Source: Eremophila alpestris peregrina
Lineage: Eukaryota > Chordata > Aves > Passeriformes > Alaudidae
Reading direction: 5' to 3'
DNA length: 64,000 nucleotides
NCBI GenBank assembly: GCA_009792885.1
Contig: WMCF01000007.1
Coordinates: forward strand, 5,323,798 to 5,387,797
The notes beneath the pieces are model-generated. The model was given only the letters and a program-made list of their open reading frames with translations. It had not been told where the DNA came from and ran no database searches. Each line of letters begins with the position of its first letter. Position 1 is the stretch's first letter. Of the stretch, positions 51,701 through 64,000 are shown one piece after another. The translations under genes were made by a program, and so were the position numbers.

Positions 51701-52835
51701 CCTGCACAAAGTTGAGACACACTTTAAGGAAGACTTGTGAAAAAGCTTCAACATTAGCTTAATTCTGCTTTCAGAAGTCTAAGGTCATTTTTAAACACTG
51801 TTTTTGTCATAGGAAAAAGCAGAATCTTTTAGTACATTAGAATGTCCGCAGACTTTAAGCCATAACATCTGAATTTCTTGTTTAATGCATACACATTTCC
51901 TATCCTTGTTTTAACCAAGTCTTACATGAGTTTTATTCTCCCTTTTAAGCTATTACTTTGGGCCTGAGTTGCAACATTCCTAAAATCAGCCATCAGCTTC
52001 CCTTTTCAGCACTGGAAAGCTCTGTGCAGGACCCAGAAGAGAAGTAGGAAAAGGTGATTTTACACATTTGGAGATCCAACAGACCTCCAACAGCAAGTTC
52101 CAAGTGCCTTTATTTGACTAGCCATCACTGTGGAAAGATTAACTAGCTAATTATGTATATTGAAGGCCATGAATATTCCTGAAAAATTCCATCCACTGGT
52201 CAGAACTTGATTTTTCTGAAAGACTAAATCTTATCAAGACAGAGGGCTCATTCTCCCAATTAACTGTCCCTGTACATGAGCGACATAGCTTACCTTCCCA
52301 TTTGCACCTCCCCTGCTTCCTTCCCTCCCAGGAATTAAATAAGACACTAGTACATTATTAGACATATCTCTGTTGTTCTTATTTCAACCTGTTTTGACTT
52401 TGGAGAAGAAATCAACTGCTTTGCAGAAGATCCAGGCCTCACAGAGATTCAGGGTGACACATACAGTTCTGCTGCATTCAGCTGCACCTCATGTCTTAGC
52501 TCACTAGATCTATCAAGATAAATCACACAAGTAAGTGAATCCTCTGCAGGTACCTCAAGGAGCCCTTTCAAAGTTGAGAGGCTACTCACACACAGGAACT
52601 TGGAGCTTGGACTTTCAGCTTCAAAAGGCTGAAGCTGCTACTACATTTTTCACCTGTTGTCTTTGCACAGACTAGGTAAGATGCACATGCTAAAAGTCTC
52701 CTTTGCACCATGACAGCTCCTTTCCAAATGCATTTGTACTAAATGACTGTTACAGGGAACCTTTCTGGGAAACAAGTCATTAGCAGTCTCAAGTGTGGAA
52801 GGAGCCTAGGTGCCCAAGCTATGTCCAGCAACGAC
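48769..52835. other. AT-rich non-coding sequence, no gene seen
   Basis: No gene, RNA gene or classified repeat. Frames at 49948-50375 (99 and 97 codons, minus strand, overlapping in different frames) have no domain features. A short T/G-rich low-complexity stretch (TTTTG/TTTGG phrases) lies at about 51419-51465. Confidence 0.65.
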
Positions 52836-52868
52836 ACAGCATTAAACATTCTAACAGCATTAAACATT
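52836..52868. repeat. 18-bp tandem duplication
   Basis: ACAGCATTAAACATT occurs at 52836-52850 and again at 52854-52868, giving nearly two copies of an 18-base unit. Simple local duplication. Confidence 0.88.
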
Positions 52869-53029
52869 TAGGGACATAAGTCACTAAGGAAACATACCAA
52901 TTCTTAAGACACTAATATTATGGAGACAAATTCAGTGTTACAAGTATAAACAGATAATGCCTTATGCAAGCCACCTTGAAACAGGAAAAAGCACACTTAC
53001 TAGATTACTTATTTTCTCAATAAAGTACA

Positions 53030-53108
53030 AGCACACAAGTGGAGGGATGTTCAACCAGATGACCTCACTGTGCTTCCTTTCAACCTTTTCTATTCTGTGA
53101 TTCTGTGT
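53030..53108 (+). mobile_element. CR1 LINE 3' end, 5'-truncated
   Basis: The terminal CR1 phrase is present on the plus strand: a GTTCAACCAGATGACCTC stretch, then CTTCCTTTCAACCTTTTC, ending in ATTCTGTGATTCTGTG (about 53049-53108). Only the last 60-80 bases of the element survive. The terminal octamer-like repeats (ATTCTGTG) are still recognisable, which is the normal CR1 end in place of a poly-A tail. Confidence 0.88.
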
Positions 53109-54780
53109 CCAAAAAAGGTGAATTCCCTGCCATGTATCATGCAACTTTATTCCCAAATCAGTACTTTTCAAACTTATACATGAATTTGAATTAAATGAAA
53201 CTCAAAGTTCAGAGCAGAAGTGAAAATTATTCATTGTTTCATACACAAAAATACCTGCTTTTGACTTGCAACTATTACTTTCATTTTTAAGATGGAAAAT
53301 GAATTCTTTTGAAGTTGCAAAGCATGGAATATGTTCATCTAAAAGAAAGTGGTTTTCCTCAAAAAGTTAAGCAACCAAAAACTTAGACATTATAGTTAAA
53401 ATTACTAATTCTGACAAAAGATGCTGACTGCTGTACTTGAGTATTAATAAATTGATTAATTTTAATCTCTTCCCCCAAACCACAAATTAATGATGATGAG
53501 CAGAGGCTACTGTGAGAAGCTGGGAATCCTGCCAGTTCCTGCTTCATTTGGATCAATTGAAAGGTTAAGCACAGCCTAAGCTCCAAAGCCAGCAAAGAGG
53601 CATTGTACTTTTGCACTACTGCAGACACAAGATAACCAGAATGTCATAAAAATTGCAAACCACTAAAGCAGCTGATTCACACATAGAATCACAACACAGA
53701 CTTTTTCCAGAGCTATGTATTTCCACTTGAAAATACCACATTGACAGGCAGTCTAGGGTAGACATAACTCACAGGTCTCACATATGAATGTTCTCAGCAT
53801 CTCCATGTTGGTGTATCCCCAGTCTGCTGTTAATGTGAGGAAGTGATGGCTACATGATGGCCTTTTACTCAGATTAATTTCCTCTATCACCAGGTCTTGA
53901 TTTCAAGTTTTTAAAACACCTTTTTCTTCTCCAGCATTGTCACATATTAAATACATGGCGTTTCACCATATTACTGTGACCTGCTGATATGCTTAGATCA
54001 CAGATGGAGAAGCTCATCCAGAAGAGTTCCCATAAAACTCCACTGTCATCAGTAAATGAACAGAAGACCACACCACGGAAATAACATCATGACTAAACAG
54101 CACATTAAGCTAAGGTCTTTCTCAGCACAAAGCTTGTAACAAGAAATCTAAGTTATCATGATCCTTTGTTTCTCAAGTTAACAGTTCAGTAATATCATAT
54201 GTTGTTTGGATAACACTTATATTGGCAAAAATAAAACATTTTTTGCAACAATTTCATAAAATAATTCTATCATAAAATGCTTATGGATACAACTGCCTCC
54301 TACCCTTATATTTGAGCTCACAAAGACAATAAGGAGGGAACACAGTTGTGTAACCAAACTGTTCTAACTGAGCCTTTTTTCTACAGACACAAAGACTTAC
54401 AAACAATGATGTTAGGCCATCCCAGATTAATGGGTTCCTTGGGACCATATAATTAAGTAAAATGAAAAATTCAAATAAGAAAGATTTTTTTTAAGGTATT
54501 TGACACCCCTTTTGGGAAGTGAACAAAGACGCACTGTCAAAAGCAGAAACTTGCACAAAATGTTACCATTTGCTCCCCATGACTGCTGAGGTATACTTAT
54601 TCAAGTAAAGGAATTCCACTGCTGTCCTGAGACTTCCTCTCTTAAGTTGGATTTTCGCCAAGTTCACTCAGCTGAAGTTTGGGTTGTGCTAGCATGGCAG
54701 GTACAACTTTCTCTAAGTCAGCCCTGTTATTCACTTGAAAATTAAGTGCAAAATACAAAGTAAATTCAAACTTACATGAA
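53109..54780. other. AT-rich non-coding sequence, no gene seen
   Basis: No gene or classified element recognised. Short frames on the minus strand near 53383-53628 have no domain features. Confidence 0.65.
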
Positions 54781-54985
54781 TTAAAAAATGGCCATTAATA
54801 GACGATCACTGGCCGTTACTTTGAACAGTTCAAGCACTGTTTTTAATTGAAAATAATTGGTACATATTTTTGTCTATTAGGCAGGCTATTTATCTGTAAT
54901 TTCTCCTCCAGCTATGTTTTCGGACATGGGGGATCACATATTTCTAAATTGCTCAAACAGTAATTGCAGCATCATCTCTGAGGTA
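54781..54985. promoter_or_regulatory. Candidate conserved non-coding element
   Basis: The block has an AATGGCCATT palindrome (54787-54796), CpG dinucleotides in otherwise CpG-poor DNA (GACGATC, GGCCGTT, TTTCGGAC) and an inverted TTGAAC-A-GTTCAA motif (54821-54833). TTAATTG/AATAATTGG homeodomain-like cores follow at about 54842-54860. It is single-copy in appearance. This pattern fits a distal enhancer, but the evidence is compositional and I cannot test conservation. Confidence 0.22.
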
Positions 54986-56033
54986 TCCTAATTTCCTTCA
55001 AAAGCTTCAGCTTTTTGAGAAGTAATTCTCAGGTAACAAACTCTTTTTATATGAAAACCATCAATGTAAAACAAGTAAAATATTTTTTTATGAAATCTAA
55101 ACTTCCATTTCAGTTTCTCTCTTTTTATCCAAAAATAAGATGGAAAGCTTCTTTCTAAAACTTAAAATTAATTGGAAAGCCTCCAAATAGGTTCTGTAAG
55201 TGTTGATCTGTTTTGTTTGGGTTTTTCTTCTATGAAAAGGTAACTGTTGCTTTACATTAAATATAACACCTATTTTAAATATGCCACCAGGTTTTTGACA
55301 TATTTTTTGAAATAAACTGATGTTAAGGCTATAGCAAAGCCTGCAAAATGAATTGTGCAGAACTAGGGCATGCAGTTTGTAAGTACACAGTAATTGTGGT
55401 AAGCCAAAGCATTGCAGCATAAGTGATCTGGGTATATATAGGGTGCCATCCAATGCCAGCCAACTGCTTAGGAACACCTCAGCACAGAGCAAAAAATTTC
55501 CTGCTCTTCCAAGACCTGCTTCATTTTATTGCAATGAAACAAAAACAAAATAGAAGGTAGAGTACAAACTTGCTTTTGTTTGTGTCAAACTCAATACTTC
55601 ATAATCAAAAGGAAAAAAAATGTTTCAAGCTGTACAATCAAAAGCCAAAAAAACCTGTAAGACATAAATTCCTTTCCTAGAACTGTTACAGAATTACATC
55701 ATCAATTACAAACTTCTGATAAGCATGCCTACTGTCCCATGAAATAAGCACATGACCAAGAAAAATAAAGCATTGTATTTAATAACATCAACCTATTTTA
55801 TCTAGAAGAGGTGAAACCAAAAATCAATTAGATATGAATGAATCTTGGGAAAGTTTATTTTTAACTCTGACTTGACACTGAATATACTTTGCAATACACC
55901 TTCTTAATTTATTAAATACAGAACACTCAAACAGGTAAATCCAAGACAGAAGAATCACCACTTTTGCCTTAAAAAATTGAGAACAAAGTACTAGATAAAT
56001 TATTAAACCCCATGTATAGCAAAGTACCATACA

Positions 56034-56085
56034 GAATCACAGATACTATTCTGGAGTTTGTAAAGGCAGCACAGTAATGCCTTTG
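56034..56085 (-). mobile_element. Possible CR1 3'-end trace, highly diverged
   Basis: The plus strand reads ACAGAATCACAGATACTATTC followed by a GGAGTTTGTAAAGG stretch. This resembles the reverse complement of a CR1 terminus that ends in ATTCTGTGATTCTG, preceded by a TCCCTTCCAACTC-type phrase. Several indels must be assumed. It could be coincidence. Confidence 0.25.
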
Positions 56086-56358
56086 GAGATTAGTTTTGTA
56101 CTTCATATACAAACTGCACCACAACTGCCAGCAAGCCAAAGCTGGTTTTCTCTGAACACTAATTAGAAACTCAAGAATGCAAGTCATAAGGGCAGGAAGA
56201 AAAACAAATCCTTAAGTATGACTTACCAGACAGACGAGTTTAGCTGTGTCTCAAATGCAGCAGAAGTAAGAAATTTCAGTATATGTAGACCTTGTTTATT
56301 TAGCCCTTTATGAAGGTTGCTCTCAAGAAATTAATTTAACTCACATGCAAGAGTCTGC

Positions 56359-56376
56359 AAAAAGAAAAAGAAAAAG
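56359..56376. repeat. (AAAAAG)3 simple repeat
   Basis: Three perfect tandem copies of AAAAAG. Confidence 0.85.
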
Positions 56377-56588
56377 AATCTAAGCTGCTGACTTTTTTTT
56401 CTAAGAACACTTGAGCTATTTTCAGTAGTAATGGGCTTGCCTACTATCAAAATGAAAATGTAACAGAGAACAAGCAGCCTCCCAACCCAAGCTAAAAAAA
56501 TCAGGAAATCCATAGCAAAAAACCTTTGTTCTTTGTCCAATTTTTTATTTAAAGATACAGAAGGAGCAGAGAACAACCACTATTCATG

Positions 56589-56612
56589 AAAAAAAACCAA
56601 ACCAAACCAAAC
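56589..56612. repeat. A run followed by (CCAAA)3
   Basis: Eight A followed by three copies of CCAAA. A similar CCAAA run lies next to the CR1 at about 45730-45748. The unit is common in bird DNA. Confidence 0.8.
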
Positions 56613-59600
56613 TACTGTTAAAAGGAATCAGGTACCTTGAAGATTGTAACTTTTAGCTCAATGAACCACCATGGATATTTTTTAATGTGAAGAACACCTT
56701 TTGAGTTTGGTTATCTCTGAAGATGTTTTGCCTTCTTTACACAAGATCTCATCTAAGATGGGTGTAATTCTATTTGCACTGAAGTCCATCATATCTGACT
56801 GGTATATACACTCAAGGACAGGACAAATCTCTATACCAAGACTGAAGCCAGTAGTTTGTTTCTAGTTTGCATCTCAAAATACAGTTTCAGCAACAGTGCT
56901 ATTTTGTAGCCTAGTGACCTGAAGCTGCTGGCACCCCATTTTTTTTTGACCAGGGCCATTCAGTGACATGATAAATATCTCCCTGTCCTCTGTCACATTG
57001 CCAACCAACCAACTTATCTTTCCATAATGTAAAAATACTTGGGAAACAGAAAATATCAATACAAATTAATGACTCCAGGAAAAAACCCTGAACATCTTAA
57101 TGGGTACATAAAAGGGAATTACTTTGAGGTTTAAGAAAACACAAATAAACTGAGTCAGTAGAAAATTATCACAGTTTAATTTTTTGCAGCTTCTTCTGGT
57201 AGAGGAAAAAGCTTCCAATATATCCCTCTCTAAAACTTCCCTCTATATATTTCAGCAATTCTTGGGTTTGCTTCCTCAGAAAAACTTCTCAAACATCATC
57301 AACAAGTATTTTGCTACTTTTCTTCAAGGAAAAGTTATGAGACTTAAAGTTACTCCCACAGCTCAAAACCTAAAACAGGCCTGTGTGGTAAGATTGCAAA
57401 ATGTTTCAATATCTGCTAAATTTCCAGTCACATCTACTTAAGCACATTCATTTGATAACATTTTAGAACACCATGGGACACCTTAATTTCTGATTTATTC
57501 ATGAACAGTAACTGTTTGGAATTTATATGGACAGAAGAAACAGGATGCCAGATACAAGCTACATAGTAAACTGCTAAAAGAGTAAAACAATGCTCATTTA
57601 TTATAAACAAACACAAAAAGCACATTTTCTCCTGAAGACTTGCATAAAAATAATTAGCTATAGAACACTTAATAATGAAAAAGCTGCTAAATGTAAAAAT
57701 ATAGCACAAATTCTTTCTGTGTTAGCTCAAAAGCTTCCTTTCCATTTGATCTCAGCTATTTTTAGTGTTACAGCAGTTAAAAGAAGCTACAACGAAACCC
57801 ACAAACTCTAAATACCAACCTGTTAAATTAATCATTATTCCTACTTCATTCCTGATGACTAGTTTAAGACCATCACTTTACCACAAAACTAGCTAAGCAA
57901 AGACAAAAAGCTCAGTTTATATCTAAGATTCATGAACAAAGATAATTAAGGACTCCAATAGCTTAAATTTTAGATAACGTGTGAGTTATAGGCAGCTTGA
58001 GAGCTGTAATGGTCAGGTGGAACATGCAGTGTAGTTTGTAAATAAATACAAGACCTGTCTCTACCAGACCACTAGTGTCAGATTCTACATTACCTTGCCA
58101 TCCATAATGCTTTCATCTGATGGTTGCAAGCTAAATCAATAAATATCCACATGCTGAATACTAATACTACATAGACACAAAACTAGAAGTATGTGTTAAA
58201 GTCCTTATTAGCAGTATCAATTTACTACTGACACAATTTAATACACAAGTCTTTGTAGCTCAGCGTTTCTTGTCAGAGGTATTTCCTCAGAAGACAGATT
58301 TACCATTAGCTGAGTCACCATCAGCACTTAACCCATTTTGGTACCTTGTTTCTTCACACACTCTCCACAAGTGTATTTGTGTAAACAAATGACATTTTAC
58401 CTCTTAGTATTTATAGCATTTACTAAATGGGATGTAAGCACTGTTTTGATATATACTAAGGTGCTGTAGCTACTGCATACAAATCAGATCATCTTTATCC
58501 ACAGGAAACATCAGAAATATTACATATATCATCTAGCTGTCAAAGATAAATGTATACGTATGTTTATTATTAAAACAGACAAATATGTCACTACTACCAA
58601 GACTGCCACCTTATGCTTTTCAGAGACTGACAATAATCTCTTTCATTTTATGGCTATCAGCAACACTAAAATTAAGAATATAATTTCTTTAGTGACCCAC
58701 TCCAGTGTGATTTAATAAATTTTTAGTATTAAAGAATTCAAACATGACTAAGAAGTGTACAGCTCACACTGCTGATGCAGGTACCTCGTGCAAGTCTCCA
58801 GGAGCTCTGTGGCCAGACACTACAGAGATTTTCATACACCAGAGGAAAGAATCTTGACAGGTAAGAGATACAGAAAGTTGTTCAAAATACTGAGAGACAA
58901 AATTTGCATACCTGGTTCACTGCACAGATTCATATAAAGGAAATGTTGATTTTTCTAAGCCTAGCCTTTCAAACACAGTTGAGGCACTGAAGCTTCATAC
59001 AGAATGGTTGAAGGACAATACTCCTTCTGAGAAGTGTCCCTGTGCATTTCGAGATATGCAGGTGAACACTGCACAGCCAGGTGTAACAACTCCTTTACCT
59101 TGTATTATTCTATACATGATTCTAATAATATACTTTAATATTAGTGCCATACCTTTGAGTAGTATGACAGTATGTCTAAATGAGTTGCATGTTACCTGCC
59201 TAAGGAAGAAAAGAGGAGTATGGATACAATTTCTTTCATTTGTTCATTTTTTGTTTTCCAAACAACTGTATTTCTTGAATTTCATCTGAACTATGACAGG
59301 CAACATTAAATGAATTTAATGTTAGAGAATGGAAGCAAAATGGATGCAGTCTGTTTTCAGAAGTCTCCCTCGGGAATCTTCATTTATAGAACTGATCGTC
59401 TCAATCTTTGAAATTGGTATTTTTTAGAGTGCAGGGGAAAAAAAATCTTCATAAGGAAAGCTATGGATCACATGCTTTGTCCTGGACTTCACCTAGTCTC
59501 AAAAGTGTTTTAGACATATATTAACTTGATGGATCTTACAAATAAGAATTTTTTTTTCCAATGTCAGTGTGCTTTCAGTAGCCTCCACTGCTGGAAAGCA

Positions 59601-59926
59601 ATGGAGCTATGAAGAAGGGTGGCCATGCTCCTGGACAGGATGGAATACCTCACTACACATAGGTCATATACAACATTATTTGTGGTTAATCCTATATAAT
59701 GTAACATAAGTAAAAATGCATTAACATATGTAAACTGAACTTAGTGCCACTTAGAATCAGTGCCTATACTCAAAGTAGCCTTCTGAATTTGTCACAGAAG
59801 TGTTCTACAGATAACCCATGCATTTGAAAGACATGGATTAAGACAGCAAGTACAAAGAATCACTCTCACGTTATTAACATGAACTGGTCTGCAAAATGGC
59901 ATATGTTTGATGAAGAGTTGACTCTG

Positions 59927-59948
59927 CTGCTGTTCTGCAGAACAGCAG
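59927..59948. repeat. Perfect 22-bp palindrome
   Basis: An uninterrupted 11-base arm CTGCTGTTCTG is followed directly by its reverse complement CAGAACAGCAG. Chance would give a perfect palindrome this long in only about one or two per hundred windows of this size. It holds everted TGTTCT/AGAACA half-sites spaced two bases apart. Steroid-receptor sites are normally AGAACA-nnn-TGTTCT, so this is not a canonical hormone response element. Confidence 0.9.
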
Positions 59949-62900
59949 AGCTGCACTCTCTTTAAAAGACACCAAATGTCTTTACTATATTGAGTTCTCA
60001 CTTTTGACTTTAGATTTATGTTAGACTGAAACCCTTAGCCATTTTTTGTAAGACACTTTACAGTTATAATAAGCAGCTATGTTATAACTTTTAATGTTTA
60101 ATAACACCATTATATCCTATAGAATCAATTAAAATTATTATACCTTTAAATCAGTACCAAATAACTACATTAAAATGTAAGAATACTCTCAACTTTGAGG
60201 TGAAATCACAGGCATTTAAACCCCTCCAACTATTGAAAGCATATTATCTAAATATTTAAAGCCTCGTAGTCATCTGTTAAAACCAATTCCAATACTTTAG
60301 CCAATTCCATAGAACTGGGAGGAACCATGTAACTGCTCTCATAATGATGTGAAAAATGACTACAGCCACTGCAGCTATCATTCTGAAACTGGCCCAACAG
60401 GATCATACGCCTGCCTATTTTGCTAGTAAAACTAACTTCCTCTGTTCCAAAAGCAAACAGTTAAAAATGAACAGGAAAATAAATATGAAAAGGTCTTTTC
60501 AGGAAATGGAGAACAGAAGCTTATTGTTAATCTCACTCTTAATATACATTGCTAGGCCATTGTTTCAAGAACTTGGTACAAAGTTATTTGTCCTTCAGGC
60601 CTGTTTTCTGCTAGAATGTGCTTAACTCCTGAGTAAGATCACAGCTGGTTTTTGGAGGGTGCTGAGGGCATTATGGAGTGGGGTTTTCCTAAAGGCCTAA
60701 ACCTCAGAAATGTAAACAAGCTAAGACTCTCAGCCTGTGACTTACCAATGTATGTAACAGGGTCTTCTGAGCCCAAAGGAAAAGTGGCAATTTTTAAAAC
60801 ACCCATTTTACATATATACCCAAATTTCTAGGCATCTGTATATCTTTTAACAGTTAGCTAAAATCTTCCTCCTGAACCAATCAAGCAATACCTTGCCTTA
60901 ATGAAATTACTTTGGAACAGCCTTATGTTTTATCAATCTTAAATCTGAGGCACAAATATTTAGAACATGTTCTCAGGTTTTTTTCCACTCTCTATCAAAA
61001 CCATGGAAGATGATGTTATGCTACCACATTATTTTTAAAAACACTGTACTGAAGGACATTAAAACATCTGCCACGGATATGGAAAACCTGGATTAAACTT
61101 CCAGAAGGATTTACAGTCACATCTCCCACTTCCGTGGCACAATACCAAGCGTCATGCTATTGTCTGGTGTTTTGGGGACACTGGCCCTCGTTCTCAGAGT
61201 AATCACAGACTTCATGTGACTCGCAGAGCAAGAACTGGACTCTCTCATAAGCTTAAGAAAGAAAAAACTTACCTAGGAGAAAGTCTGAGCAACTGCCAGT
61301 CAGTTACTCTGAAATATTTAGACTTTAACAATATACTCTAAGTGCTGAAATAATGAAACATTGACACCTTCTCAGAGCTATCTATGGATAAAACTGTGCT
61401 GACTTCTCAAGGGAGAACTGCCATCACCAAGCCCTGGGGCCATGATCCTGTCTGCAGCTGCCACTCTCAAGCTGCTGGTCCCTGTAAGGAAAAAGAAATC
61501 CACACAAGTAACACAAGTCCCAAATCCTTCCTTCCGCTTCACAAAGACTTATGTTACAGAGCACACAAGGCCTAACACCATTCTGCTTTTTCTTAAACCA
61601 CCAGATTATGGCTAGGCCAGCTTTACACCTCCGCACTCTGTATTGAGCTTCTCTTCCAATTACCATGACTAAATCCACAAAGGAATTTAGGCTTCTCAAT
61701 AATTAACACAATGGTTTTCTGCCAATTTGGTAAGCTGCCAGGCTAGTAATGAAAAACTAAGGGACCTATATGAATAACAGTCCTAGCTTTACCAATTAAG
61801 TAATTTTAATGTTTTCTGCTAGTCATAGCATAGAAGGTAGGAAACAGCCAAGCTGCTGCAACAGAGGCTTTCAGGCACTGAACCCTAGGGTGAACACCTC
61901 TCACCTCAAGTGAGTATAGAACTCACAAGTCAAACAACAGTGTAGAGAACAATCTTTCCAACAGTGTTCCTTAAGTCAGTTTATTCATTTTACTACCATG
62001 AGCCATCAACTGAAAACAAAACCTAAAGAGGTAACTCTTCAGCATTTTAGAATATAAAGTAATACTACCAGAGTCTAGTATTTTTCTGATATCTCTCTTT
62101 TTTTCCCCATTAGTCTGATTTCAAAAGCAATATCTCGTTTTCAGCAACCCAACATTTGTATTTATGTTTCCTACCTCTAATGGCAACATATGATATTGAC
62201 ATAATAGAAATAGCTGAAGTCAGATAAAGCTCACCAACACACAATTGCTTTGGCAAACTCTTTGCTGCTCAGAGTTTCACATAGCCATGACAATTATCAA
62301 TCCTTCAGGCGGCAAAGAAGGTAGTTATTTCAAGAGCTCAGGTACATGACACCAGCAGACTGAATCTACTTGCAGCTACACTGCCTCCACCTTTGTCCAC
62401 CTTCACGTTGCTTATCAGAAAAAAAAGGTGCTGCCAAAATGCTTGAGTCTACCAAGCCTGCTCCTGCTCCCTACAAAACCCTGCTTTCTGCAGTACGATG
62501 TAGCACACTCCTAAAGCAGAAAATGGATCCCTTCCTGTTCAAATCTCTTTGTTCCTGAAGATCATAATTTCCCTGAAGATTTGTCAAGTCCTCGCACCAG
62601 CTGCTTGGAGGGAAAGGAACTCCAGGAAAGGTTTCCAGGAAGCTTTACAGCTCCCAAAGGTGAAGTTAAAGCATGATACCAACACCCCCCAGTGGATACT
62701 CTATACCCCACTTAGTCCTTGCCCACTAGGAGAATGGCTCAGGAAATCGGTGCTGAGCTTGTGTTTGTTTTGTCTTCTTGTTAACAGAGGCACACTGTAA
62801 TGTGGTCATCTATCGTGTATTGCTTCAGCTAAGTGAAAATGAGAGCTCTTTCACAGTTTTTGTTGTTTGTATTCTTTACAGGACTGTTAAGTGTAGATCA

Positions 62901-64000
62901 GGCTATTAGTTTGAAATGTTTGTTTGAGCTCTATTCATGCTTTTCCTAGCTGAAGAAAGACAATTTGACGCGTGCTGTACTCAAGGCAATGCAGGATGTT
63001 ACAGCTGCACTGCCAGTTAACTGCTCTGTGTTGAATTATCTGTAGGTCAGAACTAGTTTTTCAGCTAACAGAATGTGACCCTCGTTTAAGTGGCAAATAA
63101 CAGAGACAAGAAGAGCACAGTCACTATGGGTGACATTTCTTCACGGATTTTTAGAAATTTCCTAATTCTTCTCCATCAGTATGCTTCCCCTGCTGATCAG
63201 TGAACATCAGCAATAAAGAATTCAAAAATGCAGCTATATTTCCCACTGCAAACTTACTCCCTGAATGGAAAAATTCTTCCACAAAGAAGACAGTCTGCAG
63301 ACACAACTCTAAAACAAGACTTCTTTGCTATCTCTGTTTTTAGTAGCCAGTATGACTACACATTTAATGAGATGCAAGGTATACGCCTGAGGAAAATTAG
63401 GCCAATAAAGAAATCCCAATACATTTGACAAAGGCCAGTGCCACCCAGAAAGGTGGAGAGAAAAGATCCTTAAAATTATGCTTAAACAGCAACAAAGTGA
63501 AAGCTGGAACAATATGACTATCCATATTTTACACATTGGGTAGAGGAAGGAGCACCTGTGTCATACCATAAATCTAAGGTGGCTGAAATTGCACAAAACA
63601 AGGCTGGAAAAGGGGTTCTTAAGATACGTGAGAACTGGAAGTCAAAGGTAACATAATCTGAAGTAGATATCCTATTTTGTATCCATGAAGTTTTACATCT
63701 TTTAGGTAGTTTCCTCTCTTTGAAAAATAAACACATGGAAACGTGGATTTCCCTTCCTAGAAATTGTTTACTTCCTCAGAACTTTAACATCCTCTGTTTT
63801 TCAAATTCACCCACCTATTACTAGTAACAGCTCAAAAGACTCTTCTTTCCCCTCAAGGCTGTTTGCTGTTCATCAGCTTGATGAAATGACTGTTCTAAAC
63901 AGAAAATTTTAATTTTAACCCTTATACAATGATCACTACAAGCAACAATAGAGTAAGAACATTTGCACTTAAAAAACCTGAAAAATTAAGTCAGTGACTT
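59949..64000. other. Non-coding sequence, no gene seen
   Basis: No supportable gene or classified repeat. The stretch at about 61130-61230 has several CpG dinucleotides and slightly higher GC, and 62370-62780 is also GC-richer. Frames there (62-91 codons, both strands) show no known domain. The window ends in plain AT-rich sequence. Confidence 0.62.

Larger units (their letters stand above)
54986..59926. other. AT-rich non-coding sequence, no gene seen
   Basis: No supportable gene. A 131-codon minus-strand frame at 55097-55492 has a Leu/Cys/Phe-rich amino part and a Lys-rich end but no known domain, and is within chance expectation. Simple repeats at 56359-56376 and 56589-56612 and a doubtful CR1 trace at 56034 are listed separately. 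Confidence 0.62.

Noticed and set aside
55097..55492. 131-codon minus-strand open frame
   Set aside because: No domain or family signal; the length is within chance expectation for this composition.
59931..59944. Glucocorticoid/androgen response element
   Set aside because: The half-sites are everted with a two-base spacer, not in the AGAACA-nnn-TGTTCT arrangement bound by those receptors.

Overview
This is eukaryotic, AT-rich (roughly 37-38% GC by eye) non-coding DNA from a bird, most likely a passerine. The evidence is its fossil mobile elements: several 3' fragments of chicken-repeat-1 (CR1) LINEs in both orientations, a long terminal repeat of an avian endogenous-retrovirus type, and a short element whose body resembles tRNA-Ile and whose tail resembles a CR1 3' end. 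That last design matches the songbird SINE known as TguSINE1. I see no mammalian Alu or L1 signature and no prokaryotic gene organisation.

I found no protein-coding gene I can support. All open reading frames are short (longest 173 codons). None has a recognisable domain, and most lie in locally GC-richer patches where stop codons are rarer. I see no tRNA, rRNA or known microRNA gene, no CpG island and no CRISPR array. The window is therefore either a gene desert or the inside of a very large intron; the sequence alone does not decide which.

Layout: 1-3.1 kb is AT-rich single-copy sequence. 3.1-3.9 kb holds the longest open frame and a GC-richer patch with a diverged internal repeat. 3.9-10.5 kb is AT-rich, with an A-rich tract, a small hairpin and a possible conserved block near 7.7 kb. 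A CR1 tail lies at 10.5 kb, a 32-bp tandem duplication at 13.2 kb, and a candidate conserved element at 17.9-18.1 kb. An LTR fragment follows at 21.3-21.6 kb and a CR1 ORF2 remnant at 25.6 kb. From 31.5 to 38.7 kb the DNA is mostly plain. The tRNA-derived SINE is at 38.7-38.8 kb, with two minus-strand CR1 copies at 43.6 and 45.3-45.7 kb. A further CR1 tail is at 53.0 kb, a candidate conserved element at 54.8 kb, and a perfect 22-bp palindrome at 59.9 kb.

No set of genes works together here. The useful content is evolutionary (datable retroposon insertions) and possibly regulatory (conserved-element candidates, all inference from composition). I found no convincing undescribed system.
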